Shown here: one piece after another, positions 47,140 through 55,127 of the stretch
Position numbering within the stretch: position 1 is the first letter of the stretch
Layout of the letters: each line of letters starts with the position of its first letter
Assembly: GCF_004135365.1 (NCBI RefSeq)
Contig: NZ_CP035492.1
Coordinates: 3,613,501 to 3,677,500, forward strand
Length of the DNA stretch: 64,000 nucleotides
Direction of reading: 5' to 3'
DNA from: Paenibacillus protaetiae
GTDB lineage: Bacteria; Bacillota; Bacilli; Paenibacillales; Paenibacillaceae
Made by a program: the position numbers and the translations under genes
Notes under the pieces: model-generated
Database searches by the model: none
The model's input: the letters and a program-made list of their open reading frames with translations, nothing else
Told to the model about the DNA's origin: nothing

Positions 47140-49647
47140 ATGGCCTTTCATATAAGAAGAGAAGATATCGAATTGCTGGCGCCTGCCGGCGATTGGGACT
47201 GCATGCGCGCTGCGGTGGCGAATGGCGCGGATGCTGTTTTTTTTGGCGTAGAAAAGTTTAATGCCCGCGCCCGCGCAAACAATTTCCGCTCGGAGGAGCT
47301 GCCTGAAATTATGGCGTTCCTGCACAGTTACGGCGTTAAGGGCTTTTTGACCTTTAACATACTGGTGTTTGAGGATGAGCTGAGGAATGCGCAGGAACTG
47401 ATTGAAATGTGCATGGATGCCGGCGTGGATGCCGTGATCGTGCAGGATTTGGGCCTCGTGAAGCTGATCCGCGAAATTTCGCCGGATTTTCCGATTCACG
47501 GTTCGACGCAAATGACGATTACATCGCCGGAGGCGGTGGAGTTTACGAAGCCGTTTGGGCTGGAACGCGTTGTGCTTGGCCGGGAAAACAACCTGAAGCA
47601 AATCCGCAAAATCGGCGAGCAGGCGAAGCTGCCGATGGAAGTGTTCGTGCACGGCGCGCTTTGCGTATCGTATTCCGGCCAATGCTTGACGTCGGAAATG
47701 TGGGGCGGCCGTTCGGCCAACCGCGGCGAATGCGCGCAAGCCTGCCGCCTGCCGTATGACCTGATCGTGGACGGCGAGCAGAAGCCGATGGGCGATGTCG
47801 CTTATTTATTGTCGCCCAAAGATTTGGCGGCGATTGATTTGATTCCGGAGCTGATTGAAGCCGGCGTTACGTCGTTCAAAATCGAAGGGCGTCTGAAAAG
47901 CCCGGAATATGTCGCCAATGTCGTAAGCAAATACAACAAAGCGATTGAAAAATATTTTGCCGGCGATTCGTCCGCTCCATCGAAGGAGGAAGTGCGCGAG
48001 CTGCAGCAAAGCTTTTCGCGCGGCTTTACGCACGGCTTCCTGGAAGGAACCAACAACAAGCAGCTGGTGGACGGCACGTTCCCGAAAAGCCGCGGTGTTT
48101 ACCTTGGGCGCGTCGAACGCATTATGCGCGACGCAGTCACGGTTCGTCTCGACGCTCCGCTGAAACGCGGCGACGGCATCGTGTTTGACGCAGGCGACCC
48201 GACGAAAAAGGAAGAAGGCGGACGCGTCTACGATTTGCGGCGCCAAGGCGTCAAAATCGAAGGTGAAGCGCAGCAGGGCACGATGCTTGAAATCGTACCG
48301 GGCCGCAACGACGTTGACCTGCGCAAAGTGCATGTCGGCGACAAAGTATGGAAAACAAGCGACCCGGCGCTCGACAAGCGCCTTCGCGCCACGTTCGAGA
48401 CAGAGAAGCCGTACCGCGTATTCCCGGTGCATGTGACGGTTACCGGGGCGGAAGGCGAACCGATGCGTACCGTATGGACCGATGTGCAAAAAGGCACAAC
48501 CGTTATCGTCAGCTCCGAGCTGCCGCTGGAAAAAGCGCTGAAACGTCCGATGGACGCCGAATTGCTTCACGATCAGCTGGGCCGGCTGGGCGGCACGCTG
48601 TATCAGCTCGACGTGCTTGATGTGCAGCTGAACGGCGAGCTGATATTGCCGATCCGCGAGCTGAACCGTCTCCGCCGCGAAGCGGTGGAACTGCTGGCGG
48701 GCGAACGGCCGAAGCCGCCTGTATTTGTAAAGCGCACTGCCGATGCATTTGCGGATGCGCGTAAAGGCGAACCAAAGCCAGTGGACAAAGCGCAGCTGAC
48801 CGCGCTTTGCCGGACGCTGCCGCAGGTCGAAGCGGCGGTACAGACCGATGTGGCGATGATTTACGCCGACTTTGAATTTATTAAGCAGTTCCCGGCTGCA
48901 ATCGAAATTGCGCGCAAGGCGGGCAAGCCGATTGCGCTTGCAACGCCGCGCATTCATATGCCCGGCGAAAACGGCTATCACGCCAACATCTTGAAGCTGC
49001 AGCCGGATGCGGTTCTTATCCGCAACACGGGCGCTTTATATTATTATTTGCGTGCAATGGCCGAAAATCCGGGCAAGCCGTTTCCGAAGCTGATTGGCGA
49101 TTTCTCGCTTAATATCGCCAATCATAAAGCGGTCAACCTGTTCACGGAAACGGGCTTGGACGTGGTGACGCCATCTTATGACCTGAACATTCAGCAAATG
49201 GTCGACTTGCTGCGCGAATCGGATACATCGCGGCTTGAAGTCGTAATCCATCAGCATTTGCCGATGTTCCATACCGAGCATTGCGTATACTGCACTTTCC
49301 TGAGCGAAGGCACCGACTTCACCAACTGCGGACGTCCTTGCGAAGATCACCGCGCTTCGCTGCAGGACCGGATCGGCATGTCGCATCCGGTTCGGGTCGA
49401 TGAAGGCTGCCGCAATACGGTCTATAATGCCATCGAACAGTCCGGTGCGGAATATATCCGCAACTTTATCGAGCTGGGCGTTCCTTCATACCGCGTTGAA
49501 TTTCTGGAAGAAACGCCGGAAAAGGTGCACGAGGTGCTTGGCTTGTACCGTGACGCGCTTGACGGCCGTATTAACGGCTCTCAAGTATGGCGCGCGCTGA
49601 AAGCAACGAATCAGCTTGGCGTTACACGCGGGCAGCTCGTGAAATAA
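47140..49647 (+). CDS. Large U32-family peptidase/RNA-hydroxylation protein (DUF3656)
   Basis: An 835-aa protein. The N-terminal U32 domain starts ELLAPAGDWDCMRAAVANGA and carries the family signature EVFVHGALCVSYSGQCL, then NRGECAQACRLPYDL. A central DUF3656 domain (about residues 385-525) is followed by a second U32-like half (about 545-835) with a cysteine cluster in EHCVYCTFLSEG and NCGRPCEDH. Conserved cysteines in relatives hold an iron-sulfur cluster. E. coli RlhA and TrhP, of this family, hydroxylate 23S rRNA or tRNA using prephenate-derived chemistry, rather than acting as proteases. GGAGGAT is 11 bases from the ATG. Role by homology class only. Confidence 0.88.
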   Translation: MAFHIRREDIELLAPAGDWDCMRAAVANGADAVFFGVEKFNARARANNFRSEELPEIMAFLHSYGVKGFLTFNILVFEDELRNAQELIEMCMDAGVDAVIVQDLGLVKLIREISPDFPIHGSTQMTITSPEAVEFTKPFGLERVVLGRENNLKQIRKIGEQAKLPMEVFVHGALCVSYSGQCLTSEMWGGRSANRGECAQACRLPYDLIVDGEQKPMGDVAYLLSPKDLAAIDLIPELIEAGVTSFKIEGRLKSPEYVANVVSKYNKAIEKYFAGDSSAPSKEEVRELQQSFSRGFTHGFLEGTNNKQLVDGTFPKSRGVYLGRVERIMRDAVTVRLDAPLKRGDGIVFDAGDPTKKEEGGRVYDLRRQGVKIEGEAQQGTMLEIVPGRNDVDLRKVHVGDKVWKTSDPALDKRLRATFETEKPYRVFPVHVTVTGAEGEPMRTVWTDVQKGTTVIVSSELPLEKALKRPMDAELLHDQLGRLGGTLYQLDVLDVQLNGELILPIRELNRLRREAVELLAGERPKPPVFVKRTADAFADARKGEPKPVDKAQLTALCRTLPQVEAAVQTDVAMIYADFEFIKQFPAAIEIARKAGKPIALATPRIHMPGENGYHANILKLQPDAVLIRNTGALYYYLRAMAENPGKPFPKLIGDFSLNIANHKAVNLFTETGLDVVTPSYDLNIQQMVDLLRESDTSRLEVVIHQHLPMFHTEHCVYCTFLSEGTDFTNCGRPCEDHRASLQDRIGMSHPVRVDEGCRNTVYNAIEQSGAEYIRNFIELGVPSYRVEFLEETPEKVHEVLGLYRDALDGRINGSQVWRALKATNQLGVTRGQLVK

Positions 49648-49657
49648 ATAAACGTAC

Positions 49658-49697
49658 AAACTCCGGTTTCCGGCATCGCGGGAACCGGAGTTTTTTT
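49658..49697 (+). terminator. Terminator of the U32 gene
   Basis: AAACTCCGGTTTCC pairs with GGAACCGGAGTTT, with a T7 run at 49691-49697. The following ECF promoter candidate begins 38 bases downstream. Confidence 0.85.
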
Positions 49698-49734
49698 ACG
49701 CTCGGTTTATCCTTTAAAAAGTAAAACAGGAAAA

Positions 49735-49762
49735 TGCAACCGATTCGCCTGCTGCAGGCGTC
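49735..49762 (+). promoter_or_regulatory. Possible autoregulated ECF-type promoter
   Basis: TGCAAC (49735-49740) and CGTC (49759-49762) resemble the TGAAAC / CGTC pattern of Bacillus ECF sigma factors. The spacer is 18 bases rather than the usual 16 or 17. Its place just before an ECF sigma operon fits autoregulation. This is tentative. Confidence 0.35.
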
Positions 49763-49790
49763 TTTATTTATAGAGAGGCAAGGTGAGGCG

Positions 49791-50462
49791 ATGGGGAACG
49801 AGCGGGAGATGGTCAGCCGGTTAAAGGCGGGCGACCGCGAAGCATTGGCGCGGCTGATGGATGCGTACGGCAAGGAGGTGTACCGGACGGCGGCGCTGCT
49901 GCTGAAGGATACACATTTGGCCGAGGATATCAGTCAGGATGTTTTTTTGAACGCCTACCGGAAAATTAACCAGCTGAACGATCCGTTGAGCATCCGGAGC
50001 TGGCTGCTGCGCATGACGGTGAACCGGTGCCGGTCACACATGCGCCGGGCATCCTGGAAACGGCTGCTCCCGGGCGGAAGTCGGCTCCTCACGCATGAGA
50101 CGGGTGCCGCTGATGTGACATTGCCGAGTCAGGCGGGAAACGCTGCTTCCGAGCCGGTTGTACCTGGCTCGGAAGCGTGGGTATCGGCAAAGCTGCTTCG
50201 GGATGCCATTGGCGATTTGCCTTTTCGCTACCGGGAAGTCATTGTTCTTTATTACTACGAGGAGCTGCCGGTCGGCGCGATTGCCGAATGGCTGGGAGAG
50301 CCGGCCGGTACGGTGAAAAGCAAGCTGCAGCGGGGCAGGAAGCTGCTGAAATCAATGTTGGACGAAGGAGGCTGGGCGGATGAAGACAGAGGGGCAGGAA
50401 TCAGCGCGACTGGTAAATTTGACCGGAACGAGCGTAAGGGAGCAGCTGAACGCAGCATTTGA
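49791..50462 (+). CDS. ECF-type RNA polymerase sigma factor
   Basis: A 223-aa sigma-70 family ECF factor. Region 2 reads LAEDISQDVFLNAYRKINQLN, then IRSWLLRMTVNRCRSHMRR. Region 4 reads LPFRYREVIVLYYYEELPVGAIAEWLGEPAGTVKSKLQRGRK, a helix-turn-helix for the -35 element. There is no SnoaL-type or long C-terminal extension. However, the last 28 residues beyond region 4 (GGWADEDRGAGISATGK onward) lie in the 83-base overlap with the next gene and are probably incidental. I start at 49791 (MGNEREMVSRLKAGDREAL) because AAGGTGAGG is just upstream; the frame is open back to 49734. Its partner is the putative anti-sigma factor that follows. Confidence 0.93.
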   Translation: MGNEREMVSRLKAGDREALARLMDAYGKEVYRTAALLLKDTHLAEDISQDVFLNAYRKINQLNDPLSIRSWLLRMTVNRCRSHMRRASWKRLLPGGSRLLTHETGAADVTLPSQAGNAASEPVVPGSEAWVSAKLLRDAIGDLPFRYREVIVLYYYEELPVGAIAEWLGEPAGTVKSKLQRGRKLLKSMLDEGGWADEDRGAGISATGKFDRNERKGAAERSI

Positions 50463-50778
50463 CCTTGAAGGAGCCACGATGCCGGACAGCGTAAAGGAGA
50501 AGGTGCTTGCGCGTGCGGCCAAACGGGAACCGTTCTGGAATCGCGAGATCGCGATACCGGTTCCGGTTGTAGCAGCGGCGGCCGCCATCTTGATTGCCGC
50601 TCCGATTTGGGGATGGACGATGCTTCGCAATCCGCTGCTTTTATCCGGCAAAGTCTCCGGCTCTGCTCCGCACAGGCAGGCAAATGCCGTCATGAGCCAA
50701 AACGATACGCTGGTTGCGCTTGCCGGAGGGACTTATTACCAGTCGGATTTAACGGAAGGCTGGGACAATCACCGATGA
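50380..50778 (+). CDS. Putative transmembrane anti-sigma factor
   Basis: A 132-aa protein with a short cytoplasmic N-terminus (about residues 1-54) that contains REQLNAAFDLEGATMPDSVKEK. One membrane helix follows (IPVPVVAAAAAILIAAPIWGW), then a short external tail. AAGGAGG 8 bases before the ATG at 50380, inside the sigma gene, marks a real start. It has no zinc-binding HxxxCxxC motif. The role as anti-sigma factor is inferred from size, topology and linkage to the ECF gene. It overlaps the next gene by ATGA, so all three are coupled. Confidence 0.7.
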   Translation: MKTEGQESARLVNLTGTSVREQLNAAFDLEGATMPDSVKEKVLARAAKREPFWNREIAIPVPVVAAAAAILIAAPIWGWTMLRNPLLLSGKVSGSAPHRQANAVMSQNDTLVALAGGTYYQSDLTEGWDNHR

Positions 50779-52304
50779 TTAGAGTAAAAGTGCGCACAGT
50801 GCTCTTGATGGCGATAATACTCGTTATTTCCGGATGGGTTGTGTATACGCAGCTGCCGTCCATCCTATACCACAACAAACAATACGATACACTGCTGCGG
50901 CTGTATCCGGAGCACCGGCTGGCTCAGCAGGCGCTGTATCAGTCTGGAATGAACGCTTTTGACGTTCATGATGACTACAACAATTATTATTTTATTTTTC
51001 CGGATTCGAAATCCTGGTCCGGAGCAGTACATGACAAGGCTGAATTGCAGGAGGCCGAACAAAAGCTGAAGCGGCTTATTGCCAATTACAACAACTCGTC
51101 TTCTATCGTGCAGGCAAAGTATAAGCTAGGCATCCTTTATATTCAAGAGAAGCGCTGGGACGAAGCGGAGCAGCAGCTAAAGGAAGTAGCGGCAGCGCAA
51201 AAGCCGGATGTTTTTTTTCAAACGAATGAGCTGCAAGGATGGCTTGCGATGCTGGAAACAAGGCATACCGATATAGGCAAAACACCGCTGCTGGAAGGAA
51301 CTGTAACGATGGACGGCAAACCGGCCGCCGATGCGTTTGTGGTACTGAAGGACAAAGCGTTAAACGGCTGGGTTTCCAATCCGTTTGGCAATTATCCGAT
51401 TGCCATTACGGATGCCCAAGGGAAGTACCGGTTTTACGGAGACGGTAAAGGTGGCGAAGCTGCGCCAAAGCCGGCGGTTTTAAAAGGGGTCGGAGACTAC
51501 AGCGTCTATCCGATTGAATATGAAGTGGGCGTAGGTATGACGCCGGCTGAGCTTTCGGGGTATTATTTGGGCGGCACTACACCGGACAGTGTTACCATTC
51601 GGAACGGAAGCACGGCAGCCTATAACATTAACTTTGTGCCGCAGATGGAAATCATATCGCCGGTGAACAAAACTTTAATTGACGGTAATCAAATTACGTT
51701 TAAATGGAAGCCATACCCTGGGGCGTATAGCTATCAAATCCAAATTATTAATTTGCAATACGACCGGAGCGGCCGTTTGATCGAATCCTATTCGTCCTAT
51801 TATATGGATGATTTATGGAAGGACGCGGAAGCGACGTACTCCGTTTCTTTTCTCCGTACTTATTTAAACGGGTATTCCAAATCGTATGACGGAAAGTCGG
51901 TCACGCTGCAGCCATCCTCTATTTTAGGCGCTGTATTTCCCGGAGGCAAATTTACGTGGTCGGTTACCGCTTTTACAAAAGAAGGGAAAATATTAAGCAG
52001 CTCTGACGGTTATTACACAGGGCTGCAGGATAAACCGCTATTTCAGATGCCGGATGACGGGCAGCTGGAAGGCGACCGCCTCGTCCTGCAGCAGCGTTAT
52101 GCAGAGGCTATTGAAGCTTATAAGCGCGAAGGCGACAACGATTTTGCGCTTCGGGCTTTGGCGGTGATGGCGCTGTACGGCATTGCGCAAGAGGATAACG
52201 GCAATCCTGCGCAGGCGATAGCTTATTTGGAGCGGATAAAGGAGCCGACGGTACGGGATTTGAGAATGCTCGATGAAGCACGGGAAAAGCTGAAGCAGTC
52301 TTAA
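50775..52304 (+). CDS. Membrane-anchored extracytoplasmic protein with TPR and carboxypeptidase-like domains
   Basis: A 509-aa protein. An N-terminal anchor (VLLMAIILVISGWVVYTQL) is followed by a TPR-like helical region (residues about 35-165; AKYKLGILYIQEKRWDEAEQQL). A carboxypeptidase-regulatory-like beta domain (about 172-250) has GTVTMDGKPAADAFVVLKDK and ITDAQGKYRFYGDG. A fibronectin-like region (about 285-425) starts PVNKTLIDGNQITFKWKPYPG. Two more helical repeats end the protein. The ATG at 50775 overlaps the anti-sigma stop. It may sense or respond to an envelope signal controlling the ECF factor, but this is an inference. I do not know a named family for the whole. Confidence 0.75.
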   Translation: MIRVKVRTVLLMAIILVISGWVVYTQLPSILYHNKQYDTLLRLYPEHRLAQQALYQSGMNAFDVHDDYNNYYFIFPDSKSWSGAVHDKAELQEAEQKLKRLIANYNNSSSIVQAKYKLGILYIQEKRWDEAEQQLKEVAAAQKPDVFFQTNELQGWLAMLETRHTDIGKTPLLEGTVTMDGKPAADAFVVLKDKALNGWVSNPFGNYPIAITDAQGKYRFYGDGKGGEAAPKPAVLKGVGDYSVYPIEYEVGVGMTPAELSGYYLGGTTPDSVTIRNGSTAAYNINFVPQMEIISPVNKTLIDGNQITFKWKPYPGAYSYQIQIINLQYDRSGRLIESYSSYYMDDLWKDAEATYSVSFLRTYLNGYSKSYDGKSVTLQPSSILGAVFPGGKFTWSVTAFTKEGKILSSSDGYYTGLQDKPLFQMPDDGQLEGDRLVLQQRYAEAIEAYKREGDNDFALRALAVMALYGIAQEDNGNPAQAIAYLERIKEPTVRDLRMLDEAREKLKQS

Positions 52305-52372
52305 CTTTAACGGCTGTCTTTTCTGTGCCGGCTTATCTAAGCCTCCGGGTTCACGCTTCGTTGGTGCACGGT

Positions 52373-52401
52373 TTGACACCGATTGGCCGCTGGCATAGCA
52401 T
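52373..52401 (+). promoter_or_regulatory. Promoter of pcrB
   Basis: A perfect TTGACA (52373-52378) is spaced by 17 bases from TAGCAT (52396-52401). The pcrB ATG follows 72 bases downstream. Confidence 0.7.
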
Positions 52402-52473
52402 AGAGACATACAGAAAACGGTGACTGCCGGCCCAGCCGGTCGGTCCCGTGAGCGAACAAGCGGAGGACGACAG

Positions 52474-53178
52474 ATGGAAGGTATCGGTTTTAACGAGTGG
52501 CGCCATGTATTTAAGCTGGATCCGGATAAGGAGCTGACGGACGAGGAGCTGGACGCCGTATGCATGTCGGGAACGGATGCGATTATGGTCGGCGGCTCCA
52601 GCGGCGTTACCTATGAGAATACGGTCGATTTGATGTCCCGTATCCGCAGATACGAGGTGCCGTGCGTGCTGGAAGTATCTTCGCTGGATGCGGCCGTTCC
52701 CGGGTTTGACGGGTATTTGGTGCCGATGGTGCTTAATACGGATAAACCGGAGTGGCTGATCGGCCACCATATCGAGGGGATCAAGGAATATGGCAGCTTT
52801 ATTCCATGGGATAAAACGGCTGCGGAAGGTTATATTATTTTAAACGCTGATGCAACCGCAGCCAAGCTTACCGAAGCGAATACGAATCTGGATGCGGCCG
52901 ACGTTGCGGCAAGGGTCAGACTGGCCGCCCGATTGCTGAAGCTGCCGATCGTCTATTTGGAGTACAGCGGCCGGTTTGGCGATATGGAGCTGGTGAAGCG
53001 GGCAGCGGCGGCGGCAGGCGGAGCCCGCGTATTTTACGGCGGCGGCATTGACAGCGCAGAGAAAGCACGTCAGGCAGCGGAAGTCGTACATACGGTTGTG
53101 GTAGGCAATATTGTATACGCCGATTTGCAGAAGGCGCTCGCTACCGTTGCAGCTGTAAAAGAAAACGCCGCTGTATAA
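52474..53178 (+). CDS. pcrB: Heptaprenylglyceryl phosphate synthase
   Basis: Transfers a heptaprenyl group to glycerol-1-phosphate, the bacterial counterpart of archaeal GGGP synthase. The 234-aa TIM barrel has HVFKLDPDKELTDEELD, then CMSGTDAIMVGGSSGVT and PCVLEVSS. YLEYSGRFGD and the phosphate-binding GGARVFYGGGIDSAEKA and VVVGNIVY complete the pattern. GGAGG precedes the ATG at 52474; the frame is open back to 52420. In B. subtilis pcrB lies directly before pcrA. Here they are about 7.3 kb apart, separated by two ABC systems and uppP. Confidence 0.94.
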   Translation: MEGIGFNEWRHVFKLDPDKELTDEELDAVCMSGTDAIMVGGSSGVTYENTVDLMSRIRRYEVPCVLEVSSLDAAVPGFDGYLVPMVLNTDKPEWLIGHHIEGIKEYGSFIPWDKTAAEGYIILNADATAAKLTEANTNLDAADVAARVRLAARLLKLPIVYLEYSGRFGDMELVKRAAAAAGGARVFYGGGIDSAEKARQAAEVVHTVVVGNIVYADLQKALATVAAVKENAAV

Positions 53179-53292
53179 CGTAACGCATGTACGATGCTGC
53201 GCATGCCATTGAACCACTCATGATGAACCCGCTGCGGCGCAAGACGGCATGCGGGTTCATTGCGCTGGCAGCCATCCTAGGGGGCGGTCCGG

Positions 53293-53322
53293 TTGACGGG
53301 CTGCTGCTGAAAAAACTATACT
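53293..53322 (+). promoter_or_regulatory. Promoter of the ABC exporter pair
   Basis: TTGACG (53293-53298), an 18-base spacer and TATACT (53317-53322) precede the TTG start at 53397. A GC-rich hairpin (TGAACCCGC/GCGGGTTCA, about 53224-53259) upstream may terminate pcrB. Confidence 0.6.
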
Positions 53323-53396
53323 GTGGAAGTAAATATTTTATCACTAAAGCATTTTGGGCGAGCCACTTCAATTGAGAAGCAGGGGGATGAGTCTGC

Positions 53397-55127
53397 TTGT
53401 TAAAGCTGTTTCGATTTTTAAAGCCCTTTCGGGTGCAAGTCATTTTTGTTTTTGTATTTGTTTTTTTGCAAACGTTATCCGACCTCTACTTGCCGACACT
53501 TATGTCGGATATTGTAGATTATGGCGTCATGAAAGGAGACAACGCCTACATATGGCGCATCGGCGGATTTATGCTGCTCGTTGCGGCTGCCGGGGGATTA
53601 TGCTCAGTGGCGGCAAGCTATATGTCCTCGAGATCCGCTCTTGGCTTTGGACGCATGGTCCGAGGCAAAGTGTTCAGCCATGTGGAGAACTTTTCGCAGC
53701 AGGAGTTTGACCGGATTGGCACGGCTTCTCTTATTACCCGTACAACGAATGATATTACCCAGCTTCAGCAAGTGCTTGTCATGATGATGCGCTTAATGAT
53801 AACGGCGCCTTTGATGTGCATCGGCGGCATTATTATGGCGGTGTCCAAAGATGCCAAGCTGTCGCTTGTATTTGTTGTCGTATTGCCGCTTCTGGCACTG
53901 GTTATTTATTTGGTTGTCCGCCGGGGGATCCCTTACTTCAAAGCTATGCAGGTGAAAATTGACAAGCTTAACCGGGTGCTGCGCGAAGGTTTGACAGGCA
54001 TTCGCGTCATTCGTTCGTTTGACCGGGTGCGCCATGAAAAAGAACGGTTTGATGAAGCAAGCTCCGATCTGACGAATACGGCAGTGCGTGTGAATAAAAT
54101 TATGGCCGTGTTGTTCCCGCTTATGATGCTTGTGATGAACGTTTCGACGGTAGCCATTTTGGCGATTGGCGCAGTGCGGATCGACCATAATGATTTGCAG
54201 ATCGGCTCTCTGATGGCCTTTATCCAATACGCATCGCAAATTATGTTTTCGCTTATGATGGGCTCGATGATGTTTGTAATGGTTCCGCGTGCGTCGGCAT
54301 CGGCGGGCCGCATTAACGAAGTGCTTGATATGGAGCCGGCGATGAAGGATATAACCTCGCCAGCCGCCTTGCAGGAAGGCTATCAAGGTTATATCGAGTT
54401 CGATCACGTTACATTCAGTTATCCAGGGGCGGAAGAGCCGGCGATTTCCGATATTTCGTTTCGCGCCAGCCCCGGCGAGGTGACGGCCATTATCGGCGGC
54501 ACCGGTTCCGGCAAAAGCACGCTGGTCGGCCTTATTCCGCGCTTTTATGATGCGGGCAGCGGCAGCGTCCGGGTGGACGGGCTGGATGTGCGGGATATGA
54601 CGCAAGAGCAGCTGCGCGCGAAAATCGGTTTTGTCCCGCAAAAGGCGGTCCTGTTCACCGGCACCGTTGCCGATAATATCCGCTACGGCAAAGACGGCGC
54701 GACGGATGAAGAAGTGCGGCATGCCGCTGAGATCGCGCAAGCTTCCGGTTTTATCGACGAGATGGAGAAAGGCTACGATTCGGTCATTGAGCAAGGCGGC
54801 AACAATGTCTCCGGCGGGCAGAAGCAGCGTTTATCCATCGCCCGCGCGCTGGTTCGGAAGCCGGAAATTTATGTGTTTGACGACAGCTTTTCGGCGCTTG
54901 ACTTTAAGACGGACGCGAAGCTGCGGGCAGCTTTAAAGTCGGAGACGACGGACGCAACCGTTCTGATCGTAGCGCAGCGCGTCAGTACGGTTATGGATGC
55001 GGATCGGATTATCGTGCTGGACGAGGGCAAAGTTTCGGGCATCGGCACTCATCAGGAGCTGATGGAGACGAGTGAAGTATACCGCGAAATTGTATCCTCG
55101 CAGCTGTCGGAGGAGGAAATAGCATGA
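53397..55127 (+). CDS. Heterodimeric ABC exporter subunit with degenerate ATPase site (YfiB-like)
   Basis: A 576-aa half-transporter with six N-terminal membrane helices (residues about 15-300) and a C-terminal ABC domain. Walker A is IGGTGSGKSTLV and the signature is NVSGGQKQRLSIARAL. Walker B is IYVFDDSFSALD, where Asp replaces the catalytic Glu. This is the degenerate-site subunit typical of heterodimers such as BmrC/TM287. The TTG at 53397 has AGGGGGATGAG upstream. It overlaps its partner gene by ATGA. Likely substrates are drugs, lipids or peptides; none can be specified. Confidence 0.9.
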   Translation: MLKLFRFLKPFRVQVIFVFVFVFLQTLSDLYLPTLMSDIVDYGVMKGDNAYIWRIGGFMLLVAAAGGLCSVAASYMSSRSALGFGRMVRGKVFSHVENFSQQEFDRIGTASLITRTTNDITQLQQVLVMMMRLMITAPLMCIGGIIMAVSKDAKLSLVFVVVLPLLALVIYLVVRRGIPYFKAMQVKIDKLNRVLREGLTGIRVIRSFDRVRHEKERFDEASSDLTNTAVRVNKIMAVLFPLMMLVMNVSTVAILAIGAVRIDHNDLQIGSLMAFIQYASQIMFSLMMGSMMFVMVPRASASAGRINEVLDMEPAMKDITSPAALQEGYQGYIEFDHVTFSYPGAEEPAISDISFRASPGEVTAIIGGTGSGKSTLVGLIPRFYDAGSGSVRVDGLDVRDMTQEQLRAKIGFVPQKAVLFTGTVADNIRYGKDGATDEEVRHAAEIAQASGFIDEMEKGYDSVIEQGGNNVSGGQKQRLSIARALVRKPEIYVFDDSFSALDFKTDAKLRAALKSETTDATVLIVAQRVSTVMDADRIIVLDEGKVSGIGTHQELMETSEVYREIVSSQLSEEEIA

